Shown here one piece after another: positions 51,808 through 61,995 of a stretch of 64,000 nt of DNA. How positions within the stretch are numbered: position 1 is the first letter of the stretch; each line of letters starts with the position of its first letter. The DNA is from Erysipelotrichaceae bacterium. Its GTDB lineage: Bacteria > Bacillota_I > Bacilli_A > Erysipelotrichales > Erysipelotrichaceae. The notes below the pieces were generated by a model. It did no database searches, was not told the origin of the DNA, and saw only the letters and a list, made by a program, of their open reading frames with translations. The position numbers were made by a program, and so were the translations under genes. Location of the stretch: contig JAFRAB010000012.1 of the NCBI GenBank assembly GCA_017405675.1, forward strand, positions 1-64,000, in the 5' to 3' direction.

Positions 51808-53004
51808 ATGAGCATTGGTGTATACTATGTAGAATCCACTAACGCTGACAGCGTTAACATCAACAGTTACAACCGCGAAGTCGTCGAAAAACTTGCCGAA
51901 CTCTCCGGACAGAAAATTGAATTTACAGATCTGGAACATGTCAATGATCACGATCTGCTGCTTTGCTTCATTGGCGGCGGCGGTGTTGAAGGACGTTTCA
52001 AGGCTGTCCTTGACAAGCTCCCTCAGCCAATCTTCCTGCTTACAACCGGATTAAACAACTCACTGGCTGCCAGCATGGAAATTCTTTCATATCTGAAGCA
52101 GCAGGACATTCCTGGTGAGATCATCCACGGTTCCGAAGCCAAGATGGCCAAGAGAATTGCCACTCTCGCCAAGGTATTCACAGCCGGCAAGAGAATCAGA
52201 AACATGCGCATTGCCAGAGTTGGCGCTCCCAGTGACTGGCTGATCTCTTCTGATGTAGATGCGAAAGCATGTAAGGAAGAAACCGGAATTGAAATCATTG
52301 ACGTCTCAATGGAAGAATTCTTTGAAGAAATCGCCAAAAAGGAATACGTGCCTAACAAATACACTGAAATGGTAAAAGCCAGAAACTGGCATCCTGAGGA
52401 TACAGAACTTTGCTGCCAGATCTACGGCGCTTTAAGAAGGATCGTTGACAAGTATCATCTTGACGGTCTGACAGTCAGATGCTTTGACCTGTTAGGCCCG
52501 ATCAAGGGAACAGGCTGTCTGGCCTTAGCCGTACTGAATGCTGAAGGCATCTATGCCGGATGCGAGGGCGACACCCCTTCTCTGATCTCAATGTGCGTTA
52601 TCGGTGAACTGTCTGGTCAGCCTGTCTTCATGGCTAACCCATCCAGAATCGTTTCCGATGACAATGACATCATCTTCGCACACTGCACATTACCGCTTAA
52701 CATGCCAACCAGCTTTGAACTGATGACTCACTTCGAATCGGATCTCGGCGTAGCCTTCAGAGGCCATATTCAGGAAGGTCCGGTAACCATCTTCAAGACC
52801 AGCGGTCTGATGGAAAACTACTTCGCAGCTGCCGGTGAACTGAAGGAAAACCTGAAGGAAACAAATCTGTGCCGTACACAGGTCAAGATTCATCTTGATG
52901 AAGACACCCTGGAATACTTCCTTACTGAATCCATCGGTAACCATCACATGATCGTTAACGGCGACTGGGTCGACCTGATTGACGAATTCTATAAGTGGTT
53001 CTAA
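51808..53004 (+). CDS. L-fucose/L-arabinose isomerase-superfamily protein
   Basis: This 398-residue protein starts at 51808, where AAGAGG gives the ribosome site. The N-terminal two thirds are Rossmann-like. The C-terminal part follows the FucI/AraA superfamily pattern: GCEGDTPSLISM, HCTLPLNMP, and IGNHHMIVNGD with the paired histidines. It is shorter than true FucI or AraA (about 500-590), so its reaction is open; family members of this size are mostly uncharacterised. It is divergent from opp, with a possible operator over its -10 and its own terminator at 53011. Confidence 0.7.
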   Translation: MSIGVYYVESTNADSVNINSYNREVVEKLAELSGQKIEFTDLEHVNDHDLLLCFIGGGGVEGRFKAVLDKLPQPIFLLTTGLNNSLAASMEILSYLKQQDIPGEIIHGSEAKMAKRIATLAKVFTAGKRIRNMRIARVGAPSDWLISSDVDAKACKEETGIEIIDVSMEEFFEEIAKKEYVPNKYTEMVKARNWHPEDTELCCQIYGALRRIVDKYHLDGLTVRCFDLLGPIKGTGCLALAVLNAEGIYAGCEGDTPSLISMCVIGELSGQPVFMANPSRIVSDDNDIIFAHCTLPLNMPTSFELMTHFESDLGVAFRGHIQEGPVTIFKTSGLMENYFAAAGELKENLKETNLCRTQVKIHLDEDTLEYFLTESIGNHHMIVNGDWVDLIDEFYKWF

Positions 53005-53010
53005 AAACAG

Positions 53011-53035
53011 AAAGTCCACAGCTGTGGACTTTTTT
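53011..53035 (+). terminator. Terminator after the isomerase-like gene
   Basis: AAAGTCCACAG (53011-53021) pairs directly with CTGTGGACTTT (53022-53032), followed by T residues. Confidence 0.85.
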
Positions 53036-53084
53036 AATGCATATGACTTGACGAACTGTCTGGATATATGGAAAAATACAGTAA

Positions 53085-53352
53085 ACCGATGAGAAAGTGT
53101 GAGTAAGTTTCAGAATCTGTTTCACAGAGAGCCGTACACTGGTGGAAGTATGGCAGACAGGCTGGATCCGAATGGGCTTTCGAGGGCAAGCAGAAATGAT
53201 TGATTCATAGTATGTGAGACGGAGCAGTCTCTCCGTAAACAAAGGTCAGCATATGTCAGTATGTGTAAAGTGGATGCATTTGCATCAAGCCGGGTGGCAC
53301 CGCAGGAAAAATACAAGTCCTGTCCCAGCATAATTGGGACGGGACTTTTTGT
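53085..53352 (+). promoter_or_regulatory. T-box riboswitch, tryptophan specifier (UGG)
   Basis: The leader has the standard T-box parts. Stem I has an AGAGAGCC segment and the GGTGGAAG distal loop (near 53136-53148). The specifier loop GAA-TGG-GC has codon UGG at 53173-53175. A stem III hairpin GATGCATTTGCATC lies near 53273-53286. The T-box core GGGTGGCACCGC is at 53292-53303, and a terminator follows. Uncharged tRNA-Trp would pair with UGG and the T-box bulge, form the antiterminator and allow expression of the transporter genes downstream. The specifier fits the TrpXYZ type of these genes. Confidence 0.88.
53315..53352 (+). terminator. T-box-controlled terminator
   Basis: AAGTCCTGTCCC (53315-53326) pairs with GGGACGGGACTT (53336-53347) with one G-U pair, followed by a T run. 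Its 5' arm lies in the antiterminator region. Confidence 0.88.
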
Positions 53353-53372
53353 TTTATCGGGAGGAAAAGAAA

Positions 53373-53411
53373 ATGATGATGAATAAACGATGGCGCAGCC
53401 TGAATGGTTAA
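53373..53411 (+). CDS. Possible 12-codon leader peptide with one Trp codon
   Basis: The short ORF reads MMMNKRWRSLNG. It has a strong ribosome site (GGGAGGA, about 5-6 nt before the first of three ATGs) and lies between the T-box terminator and trpX. It contains one UGG codon. A role in sensing Trp by translation is possible, but no second terminator hairpin is clear between it and trpX. It may also be a chance ORF. Confidence 0.35.
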   Translation: MMMNKRWRSLNG

Positions 53412-53465
53412 CAAAGCAGAAACATTTTTGCAGTATTAATACATTTAGGAAAGGAAATAAATAAA

Positions 53466-54485
53466 ATGAAAAAACTATTATTTATATTTATCATCATTGC
53501 GCTCATACTAACTACCGGCTGTCAGTCAGCTGATAACACTCCAGAAACAGATAACTCTGTTTACAACATCGGCATCTGCAACTATGTCGACGACGCTTCT
53601 TTGAACCAGATCATCGCCAATATCGAAAGCCAGCTGAAGGTTCTGGCTGCTCAGAACAACGTAACCTTCAACGTCAAGGTTGAAAACTGCAACCTTGATG
53701 CCAACGTATTATCTCAGATCATTACCAGTTTCTCCGACATGGATCTGATGGTTGGTGTTGCCACACCGGTAGCCATAGCCATGAGAAACGCTACGGAAGA
53801 CACAAAAATGCCGGTCGTATTTGCGGCCGTAAGCGATCCGGTTGGTTCCGGACTGGCTGATTCAATGCAGGCTTCAGGCAATAACCTGACCGGTACAAGC
53901 GACTATCTTGATACCAATGCCATCATGAATCTAATTTTCGCTCTTAATCCTGATCTGGATAAAGTCGGATTACTGTATGACGTAGGACAGGACGGCTCAA
54001 CAGCTGCCATTGCCCGGGCCAAGGATTATCTTAATGCCAGAAACATTACTATCGTTGAAAAAACAGGAACCAATGTTTCCGAAGTAATGCTGGCTGTTCA
54101 GGCTTTGATCGACAGCGGTTGCAAGGTCGTCTTCACACCAACCGACAACACAATTATGAACGCTGAACTTTCAATCTATGAAACACTCGCTGAAGCCGGT
54201 GTTCAGCAGTACTGCGGCGCTGACTCTTTCGCTCTTAACGGTGCCTTCTTAGGATACGGTGTTGACTATGCTAATCTGGGAAAGGAAACTGCTGAAATGA
54301 TCTGCGACCTTCTCATCAACAACAAGGATATCTCAGCTTATCCAATCAGAACCTTTGACAACGGCATCGCAACCGTTAACACCGAGATCTGCGAACAGCT
54401 GGGACTGAATTACGAAGAAGTAAAAAATACGATCGCTCCATACTGCAGCCGGGTACAGCCAATCGAAACCGCCAAGAGCTTTTAA
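53466..54485 (+). CDS. trpX: ABC transporter substrate-binding lipoprotein, TrpX type
   Basis: The 339-residue lipoprotein has a signal peptide ending TTGC (Cys near 19). The mature protein belongs to the ABC_sub_bind family (PF04392): YNIGICNYVDDASLNQI at the start, VATPVAIAMRN, PVVFAAVSDPVGSGL and NLTGTSDY. In Streptococcus and clostridia proteins of this type, with a Trp T-box, form the TrpXYZ aromatic amino acid importer. Here the UGG specifier supports tryptophan as substrate. AGGAAAGGA is the ribosome site. Confidence 0.87.
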   Translation: MKKLLFIFIIIALILTTGCQSADNTPETDNSVYNIGICNYVDDASLNQIIANIESQLKVLAAQNNVTFNVKVENCNLDANVLSQIITSFSDMDLMVGVATPVAIAMRNATEDTKMPVVFAAVSDPVGSGLADSMQASGNNLTGTSDYLDTNAIMNLIFALNPDLDKVGLLYDVGQDGSTAAIARAKDYLNARNITIVEKTGTNVSEVMLAVQALIDSGCKVVFTPTDNTIMNAELSIYETLAEAGVQQYCGADSFALNGAFLGYGVDYANLGKETAEMICDLLINNKDISAYPIRTFDNGIATVNTEICEQLGLNYEEVKNTIAPYCSRVQPIETAKSF

Positions 54486-54499
54486 TGAGGATTTACTGA

Positions 54500-55417
54500 A
54501 TGAACACCTTCCTTTCACTTATACAGACCGCTCTGGAACTGGGATTAATTACATCACTGACCGTGATGGCTCTTTTCCTCAGCTATTCCATGCTTAATGC
54601 CTGCGATCTGTCAACGGACAGCTGCTTTACCCTGGGAGCCTGCACCGGAGCAGTAATTTCACTGTTATTCCCTGCCATTTCAATTCCGGCAGCCATGCTG
54701 GCTGGGGCCTTAAGCGGACTAATAACAGCGTTACTGCAGACCAGAATGGGAATTAACTCCCTTCTGTCCGGTATCATTGTTAATACCGGAATGTATTCAA
54801 TAAACATTGCCATTCTGGGAAACGCTTCCTTAATCAACATAAACAAGGCGAAGACTCCCTTTACCTTCATGAAAAACCTGCTGTCTGGAACACCGTTAGC
54901 CGGCTACTACAGACTTATAGTTATATTAATCGCAGTAGCAGTCATACGGCTGTTTCTCTCGGTCTTTCTGAAACTGAGACTTGGCCTGGCTATAAGAGCC
55001 ACAGGCAATAATCCTCAGATGGTCAACAGCAGCAGCATAAACCCTGCTTTTACCACTACGGTTGCCTTATGCATATCAGGCAGCATTACTGCATTAAGCG
55101 GTGCCTTAATGGCGCAGTACCAGAAAACCGCTAACATAGACATCGGTCAGGGCATCCTGACGGTTGCCCTGGCCAGTCTGCTCATCGGCAATTCGCTCAC
55201 AAAGAGTTCAAAAATCAGCTTACGAATTGTGGCAGCTGTCATAGGCGCCTTCATATTCCGACTGGTATACACGATAGCTCTGAGAATGAACATGCCGGCA
55301 TACATGCTGAAACTGGTATCATCGGTAATAGTAATACTAGCCATCGCAGGACCATATCTGCACAATCAGATGCCGTTAATCAAAAGAAGAATAAATTATA
55401 ACAGGGAGGCAGGATAA
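54500..55417 (+). CDS. trpY: ABC transporter permease, TrpY type
   Basis: This 305-residue permease of the branched-chain amino acid/sugar (BPD_transp_2) class has about eight or nine membrane segments; GLITSLTVMALFLSYSMLNACDLSTDSCFTLGA is typical of the group, as is the cytosolic loop LGLAIRATGNNPQMV near residue 163. It lies 14 nt after trpX. Its stop shares one base with the trpZ start. Confidence 0.9.
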   Translation: MNTFLSLIQTALELGLITSLTVMALFLSYSMLNACDLSTDSCFTLGACTGAVISLLFPAISIPAAMLAGALSGLITALLQTRMGINSLLSGIIVNTGMYSINIAILGNASLININKAKTPFTFMKNLLSGTPLAGYYRLIVILIAVAVIRLFLSVFLKLRLGLAIRATGNNPQMVNSSSINPAFTTTVALCISGSITALSGALMAQYQKTANIDIGQGILTVALASLLIGNSLTKSSKISLRIVAAVIGAFIFRLVYTIALRMNMPAYMLKLVSSVIVILAIAGPYLHNQMPLIKRRINYNREAG

Positions 55418-56202
55418 TGCTTAAGATCAACACCATCAGCAAGACATTTAATCCTGCAACCCCTGACGAAAGAAAGGCACTCAACAATTTCTCACTGGAA
55501 GTAAAACCAGGCGAATTCATAACTCTGATCGGCGCCAACGGTGCCGGTAAAAGCACACTTTTCAACGCCATCTGCGGTAACTTCATAACCGATTCCGGTT
55601 CCATCATCCTTGATGGCAGAGACATTACCCTGTTACCGCAGTATGAACGCTCCAAGAATATCGGACGCCTGTATCAGGATCCTACTCTTGGTACGGCTCC
55701 GGATATGACCATTGAAGAAAATCTTACTCTGGCCACCAAGACGGGAAGATGGATAACATACATTACAGCCAGAGACCGCGAACTGTTCAGGGAAAAACTG
55801 TCCCAGCTGCAGATGGGTCTGGAGGACAGACTTACGCAGCAGGTTGGTTCCCTTTCCGGCGGTCAGCGACAGGCAATGGCGCTCTTAATGGCTACCATTA
55901 ATCCGCCAAAGCTTCTGCTGCTAGATGAACATACTGCCGCGCTGGATCCTGAAGCAGAAAAAAAGGTAATGAAAATCACCAATGAAATAGTTAGGGAACA
56001 TAACCTGACCTGCATAATGATTACTCATGACATGCAGGCTGCACTGGACATGGGCACCAGAACCATCATGATGCATGAGGGAAATATCATTTATGATGTC
56101 AGCGGTGCGGAAAGAGAAAAAGTCACCGTCAGTCTGCTGCTGGACAAATTCCGTCAGGCAACAGGCAAGGACCTTAACAATGACCGCATGCTGATGATAT
56201 GA
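55417..56202 (+). CDS. trpZ: ABC transporter ATP-binding protein, TrpZ type
   Basis: This 261-residue ATPase has Walker A GANGAGKST near residue 42, signature LSGGQRQAMALLMA and Walker B LLLLDEHTAALDP. It completes the three-gene importer controlled by the T-box. A GGGAGG ribosome site lies within the end of trpY. The terminator at 56209 ends the operon. Confidence 0.92.
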   Translation: MLKINTISKTFNPATPDERKALNNFSLEVKPGEFITLIGANGAGKSTLFNAICGNFITDSGSIILDGRDITLLPQYERSKNIGRLYQDPTLGTAPDMTIEENLTLATKTGRWITYITARDRELFREKLSQLQMGLEDRLTQQVGSLSGGQRQAMALLMATINPPKLLLLDEHTAALDPEAEKKVMKITNEIVREHNLTCIMITHDMQAALDMGTRTIMMHEGNIIYDVSGAEREKVTVSLLLDKFRQATGKDLNNDRMLMI

Positions 56203-56208
56203 ACATAA

Positions 56209-56231
56209 AAAACAGACTTCATGTCTGTTTT
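56209..56231. terminator. Bidirectional terminator, trpZ / GNAT gene
   Basis: AAAACAGAC (56209-56217) pairs with GTCTGTTTT (56223-56231) around TTCAT. Confidence 0.85.
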
Positions 56232-56721
56232 ATTCTGGTTTGACTTTCTGATAAGCCAGACGTGGATCGCCATCCAGCAGGTATATTACGCCGCATTCCG
56301 TGAAACCCAGTTTATTGAGAAGATGCTGCATGATCTTATTGTCATGATGCGTGTCGATCCTGATATTATCGATCACCGTAAAGCCGTAGTTAACAGCCGC
56401 TTCCAGAACGCCTCTGGCTTTGCCTGAAGTAGCTATGCGGTGAATGGTCCCATATGGTTCATCATTAAGCCAGCTGCCTTCAATATATCCATAGGTGACA
56501 TCCTCACCCAATATGAACGCAAACACGCCACACAGACCGTCTTCATTTTCGACAACATAACTGTTACCTTTTTCAATATCACCTATAATCTGTTCTCTGT
56601 ATGGTTTGTCATTCTGCCACTGATAAAGATTGCCGCTGCTTCTCATTATCTGACGGCCGTGTTCATATATTTCCATCACTTCATCCAGATCTCTCAGTTC
56701 TGTCTTTCTTATCGTCATCAT
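56230..56721 (-). CDS. GNAT family N-acetyltransferase
   Basis: The protein has about 163 residues from the ATG at 56721, which gives the usual GNAT beginning (MMTIRKTELRDLDEVMEIYEHGRQIM). An in-frame TTG 16 codons upstream is possible but unsupported. HRIATSGKARGVLEAAVNYGF corresponds to the acetyl-CoA loop, with the A-x-G-x-G core diverged, and IRIDTHHDNKIMQHLLNKLGFTECG is the family's C-terminal pattern. The substrate is unknown. The gene lies between two terminators. Confidence 0.85.
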   Translation of the reverse strand: MMTIRKTELRDLDEVMEIYEHGRQIMRSSGNLYQWQNDKPYREQIIGDIEKGNSYVVENEDGLCGVFAFILGEDVTYGYIEGSWLNDEPYGTIHRIATSGKARGVLEAAVNYGFTVIDNIRIDTHHDNKIMQHLLNKLGFTECGVIYLLDGDPRLAYQKVKPE

Positions 56722-56770
56722 ATAATCAAAATATACCGCAATTCTCTCTTCATTTGTACTGAAATACAAT

Positions 56771-56792
56771 AAAAAGGGACTTGCGTCCCTTT
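56771..56792 (-). terminator. Terminator of the phospho-beta-glucosidase gene
   Basis: AAAGGGAC (56773-56780) pairs with GTCCCTTT (56785-56792) and has a U-tract on the minus strand. Confidence 0.82.
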
Positions 56793-56793
56793 A

Positions 56794-58332
<1,539 letters not shown>

Positions 58333-58340
58333 TCACATGT

Positions 58341-58369
58341 TTGAAAACCTCATATCATTAACTTATAAT
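58341..58369 (+). promoter_or_regulatory. Promoter of the PfkB kinase gene
   Basis: TTGAAA (58341-58346) and TATAAT (58364-58369) have a 17-bp spacer. TTAGGAG lies about 8 nt before the ATG at 58389. Confidence 0.72.
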
Positions 58370-58388
58370 CAGTTTAGGAGATATTAAC

Positions 58389-59306
58389 ATGAAATATGAT
58401 GTAGTAGGTATTGGCGATGTCGCCTATGATAATCTCTGTATAGTTGAAAATTATCCGAAGGAAGACGGATCAACTCATATCCTGGAAATGCATAACCAGG
58501 GCGGCGGATGCTGCGGTACGGCATTAGTAGCCGCCAGCAGACTAGGTTTCTCCACTGCCTTTATCGGCAATACCGGAGATGACGAAGCCGGCAGACAGAT
58601 CCGCGAAACCTTTATTCAGGATAATGTCAGCATTGAAGGCGTGGATATTATCAAGGGCAGAAGAAGTTCCCTGGGCTTTGTCATGATCGATCCGGTCAAA
58701 TCAACCAGAACCAAGTTCCCGTATCGAAACAATCTTCCGGACATTGAATGGACTGAAGAAAAATACGAACTGATACGCAATGCCCGTATAATTCACATTG
58801 ACAGCACAAATATCAACAATGCCATGACGGCAGCCAGAATTGCCAGAGAAGCCGGTGTACCAGTTTCAATGGATGGCTGTTCCAAAAAGGCAGATAATAC
58901 ACCTAATGCCCAGCTGGCAGCCATGGCTGACATTCTTATAATGAATGAACAGTTCCCATACTACACCAGCGGTAAAGACAGCCTTGAAGATGCCATGAAA
59001 TTCTTTGCGGATGCCGGAAGCCGTATTGTCATATCAACACTGGGTGAAAAAGGATGTGTGGCTCTTGTGAACGGTGAACTGAAAAAGTACCCTGCCTATA
59101 AGGTAGATGCCATCGATTCAACCGGAGCCGGTGACGTCTTCCATGGAGCTTTTGTCGCAGGCTATCTGCGCAATTATTCACTGGATGAATGTATCAGATA
59201 CGCTTCTGCCGTTGCGGCAATCAAATGCCTGAAAATCGGCGGCAGAGACGGCATACCGAATCACCGACAGACTTTGGAATTCATGAAAAAATATGCGGAA
59301 GAATAA
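58389..59306 (+). CDS. PfkB family carbohydrate kinase
   Basis: The 305-residue ribokinase-superfamily kinase has the substrate-side GGGCCGTALVAASRLG motif near residue 38 and the ATP-side DSTGAGDVFHGAF with the catalytic Asp near residue 247. It phosphorylates a sugar or sugar phosphate; fructose- or tagatose-phosphate would fit the class II aldolase next door, but this is inference. It has a well-formed promoter, and its stop codon forms the loop of the terminator. Confidence 0.9.
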   Translation: MKYDVVGIGDVAYDNLCIVENYPKEDGSTHILEMHNQGGGCCGTALVAASRLGFSTAFIGNTGDDEAGRQIRETFIQDNVSIEGVDIIKGRRSSLGFVMIDPVKSTRTKFPYRNNLPDIEWTEEKYELIRNARIIHIDSTNINNAMTAARIAREAGVPVSMDGCSKKADNTPNAQLAAMADILIMNEQFPYYTSGKDSLEDAMKFFADAGSRIVISTLGEKGCVALVNGELKKYPAYKVDAIDSTGAGDVFHGAFVAGYLRNYSLDECIRYASAVAAIKCLKIGGRDGIPNHRQTLEFMKKYAEE

Positions 59307-59324
59307 TTCTTCCGCATTGTTTTT
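59294..59324 (+). terminator. Terminator of the PfkB gene, overlapping its stop codon
   Basis: TGCGGAAGAA (59294-59303) pairs with TTCTTCCGCA (59307-59316); the 3-nt loop is the TAA stop itself. A T-rich tail follows. Confidence 0.85.
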
Positions 59325-60193
59325 TACTGTGGCTGAGAAAACAGAATTATGGCACTTCTGACTTTTTCTCTGACTGCTTCCCTCATCAGAACAGCCAGTT
59401 CATGGACTTTCCAGAACTTATCCGGATCGCTGGCAAACGCTCCTCTGGCTGCATTTGATGCCGCTAATGAAGCATATGTATAATAATTGATCTTACGTAC
59501 TCCGTTCTTTATTACTTTGGCATAGTCTTCCTGATTAACACCTGAGGAACCGTGCATTACCAGAGGTATGCCGGTTTTTTCATTTATTTCAGCAAGCAGT
59601 TCAATATCGAGAACCGGGGGTTCCTTGTAAATGCCGTGGGCATTGCCGAAAGAACAGGCCAGCATGTCCAGTCCGGTCTTTCTGACGAAATCCCCAGCCT
59701 GATCAGGATTGGTATAGTTTTCTCTCTTAACGTCTCTGACTTCCATTTTAAAGTCATTAGTAAGAGTGTTACCGGCCATCTTGCCAAGTTCACCTTCCAC
59801 CATTACCCCATATTTACGCCCCATTTCAACGGCTTTAATGGTATTGGCAATGTTTTCCTCATAAGGCAGCCGTGATCCGTCATACATGATCGAAGTAAAA
59901 CCTATGTCTATGGCTTTCTTCAGATAATCAAGATCCACCCCATGATCAAGATGTACGGCTACAGGCACCTTTGCTCTTCTGGCATACTGCATCATGACTG
60001 GGCCTATCTCATCGAGAGTTACAATCCCTCTTGTTTCGTGAGAGGTGGCAAATTCAATGATTATGCCTTCGCCAACGTCTTCTGCCGCTTCAATTATGCC
60101 CTGAAGCATGGACAAAGTAGTTACATTAAAAGCTCCTACACCGATATTTCTCTTTACGGCATTATCAATCAGTTCTCTTGTCGTTACCAGCAT
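59324..60193 (-). CDS. Class II fructose-bisphosphate/ketose-bisphosphate aldolase
   Basis: The 289-residue zinc aldolase has its metal ligands visible: HLDHG near residue 81, VEGELG near residue 133, AHGIYK near residue 183 and HGSSG near residue 213. The catalytic Asp is in LDHG. The family splits fructose- or tagatose-1,6-bisphosphate. The length is normal for the tagatose-type branch (about 285). It converges on the PfkB kinase gene, giving a kinase/aldolase pair for sugar breakdown next to the phospho-beta-glucosidase. Confidence 0.92.
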   Translation of the reverse strand: MLVTTRELIDNAVKRNIGVGAFNVTTLSMLQGIIEAAEDVGEGIIIEFATSHETRGIVTLDEIGPVMMQYARRAKVPVAVHLDHGVDLDYLKKAIDIGFTSIMYDGSRLPYEENIANTIKAVEMGRKYGVMVEGELGKMAGNTLTNDFKMEVRDVKRENYTNPDQAGDFVRKTGLDMLACSFGNAHGIYKEPPVLDIELLAEINEKTGIPLVMHGSSGVNQEDYAKVIKNGVRKINYYTYASLAASNAARGAFASDPDKFWKVHELAVLMREAVREKVRSAIILFSQPQ

Positions 60194-60246
60194 TATCCTG
60201 CCCTCTTTCTTTTCTATTCCTATTATAACAAATGACGCGACTCATT

Positions 60247-60270
60247 TAAAAAAACCTGATTATCTCAGGG
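60247..60270 (-). terminator. Terminator of the Hsp70/TPR unit
   Basis: CCTGA (60255-60259) pairs with TCAGG (60265-60269). On the minus strand it is followed by seven U residues. Confidence 0.65.
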
Positions 60271-60279
60271 ATTTATTCC

Positions 60280-61989
60280 TTATGATACCAGACCTTTATA
60301 ATCTTTCTGCTCTATTTCATCCAGCAGATTCTCCAGTTTCTTTCTGGTTATTTCCATTTCCAGGCGTGTCTTGGTTGATAAGGCGTTGTCAAATTCGGCA
60401 ATCATGTTGCCTATTCTGTCTTTATCAGGTCCCAGTGATTCCTCATAGAGTCGCTCAGCCCTGAACATTACCAGCTTGTTTTCCTCATCGTCACGCGGAT
60501 TCTGTTTCAGATACTGCAGTCTTTCCAGTCTCTTCCGGGCTTCCTCTTCCGAGATCCTGTTTTCTTCATTCTGAATGATGGCCTTCTTCTGCAGACCTGT
60601 CGATAACACCTTAACTTCTACTTCCAGCAGAGCGTTGACATCATAGGTATAGGTTATTTCAATGGCTTCCTGTCCTTTCGGCCCAACCGGTACTTCTACA
60701 GTCAGTTCCCCTAAAAGAAGGTTATTGCTGGCCATGTAGCTTTCACCCTGAAGCACCTTGACATTGACATATTTCTGATTGTCATGAGCCGTATAGACGA
60801 TCTGTTTCTTGCTGACAGGGATGACCGTATTTCTGTCAATTATCGGCAGATAATGTCCCGGTTCCTCGAAAGTCCCGTTATCCCTGACAACTTCCGTACC
60901 CAGTGTAAACGGACAGACGTCAGTCAGAATAACTTCTTCGATCCGCTTGTCTCTTTCCTTCATGGCACACTGCAGGGCTGCACCGACCGCGACAGAAGTA
61001 TCAGGGTCAACATACCATTCCGGATAGATGCCCGTGATTTCTCTGACGTAATCTCTTACTATCGGCAGCTTGGTAGCTCCGCCTACAAGAATGATCCTGT
61101 CCAGATCATCAAGCGTTATTCTGGCATCTCTTAAGCTTTTTTCGATAGGCTTTCTGAGTTTTTCCAGTAACGGCCGGCAGGCTTCACGGTATTCTTCGAT
61201 AGTGAATTCCTCTTCATGGACCCGTCCGAAGATGTTGACTGACATTCTGGCTCTGTTTCCTTCGGAGAAACTGCACTTGCAGTCTTCGGCTGCCTTATAG
61301 ACATTATTCAGCGTTCTTAAATCCAGAACACTTATGGAAGCTACCAGCAGTCTTCTTAAGTACATTTCCACCATTACCTGAGTAAAATCTTCCCCGCCCA
61401 GGAAATTATCACCGGCGATGGCATAGACCTCCATAATGTTCTTGAAATATTCCAGGATGGTGACATCAAAGGTTCCGCCGCCCAGGTCAAATACCATGCA
61501 TCTTTCCATAGCCTCATCTTCACCGATACCGTAGGCAATAGCCGAGGCCGTCGGTTCATTTATAATACGGCTGACCTTCAGACCGGCCAGTTCACCGGCT
61601 CTCTTGGTCGCCTTACGCTGTTTGTCATTGAAATAGGCCGGAACGGAAATGATTGCTTCATCAACGGTATCGTTCAGATAAACCTCCGCATCTTCCTTCA
61701 GGGAACGCAGCACAAAACCCGACAGTTCTTCCGGGCTGAACTTCATGTCAGCCAGATCATACTGTCTGTCAGTTCCCATGCTTCTCTTAAACACCTTGGC
61801 TGTTCTGTCAGGATGCAGATAACCGTATTCCCTGGCGGTTTCGCCCACCAGAATATTACCCTCATCATCCACACTGACCACTGACGGCGTCAGTTTCTTC
61901 CCCAGTCTGTTGGGAATGATTTCTGCCTTGCCGTTAATGAAACAGGCTGCCAGTGAGTTGGTTGTTCCCAGGTCAATTCCAATAATCAT
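60280..61989 (-). CDS. Hsp70 family chaperone, HscC-like
   Basis: This 569-residue Hsp70 begins IGIDLGTTNS and has INEPTASAIAYG and FDLGGGTFDVT; the nucleotide-binding domain ends near residue 365. A short substrate-binding domain (PLIDRNTVIPVSKKQIVYTA, then GESYMASNNLLLGEL) follows, with a reduced helical lid. It is shorter than DnaK (about 610) and closer to HscC (about 555). No grpE or dnaJ is near. It starts 6 nt after the TPR gene, and the two probably work together as chaperone and adaptor. Confidence 0.88.
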   Translation of the reverse strand: MIIGIDLGTTNSLAACFINGKAEIIPNRLGKKLTPSVVSVDDEGNILVGETAREYGYLHPDRTAKVFKRSMGTDRQYDLADMKFSPEELSGFVLRSLKEDAEVYLNDTVDEAIISVPAYFNDKQRKATKRAGELAGLKVSRIINEPTASAIAYGIGEDEAMERCMVFDLGGGTFDVTILEYFKNIMEVYAIAGDNFLGGEDFTQVMVEMYLRRLLVASISVLDLRTLNNVYKAAEDCKCSFSEGNRARMSVNIFGRVHEEEFTIEEYREACRPLLEKLRKPIEKSLRDARITLDDLDRIILVGGATKLPIVRDYVREITGIYPEWYVDPDTSVAVGAALQCAMKERDKRIEEVILTDVCPFTLGTEVVRDNGTFEEPGHYLPIIDRNTVIPVSKKQIVYTAHDNQKYVNVKVLQGESYMASNNLLLGELTVEVPVGPKGQEAIEITYTYDVNALLEVEVKVLSTGLQKKAIIQNEENRISEEEARKRLERLQYLKQNPRDDEENKLVMFRAERLYEESLGPDKDRIGNMIAEFDNALSTKTRLEMEITRKKLENLLDEIEQKDYKGLVS

Positions 61990-61995
61990 TCAGTT

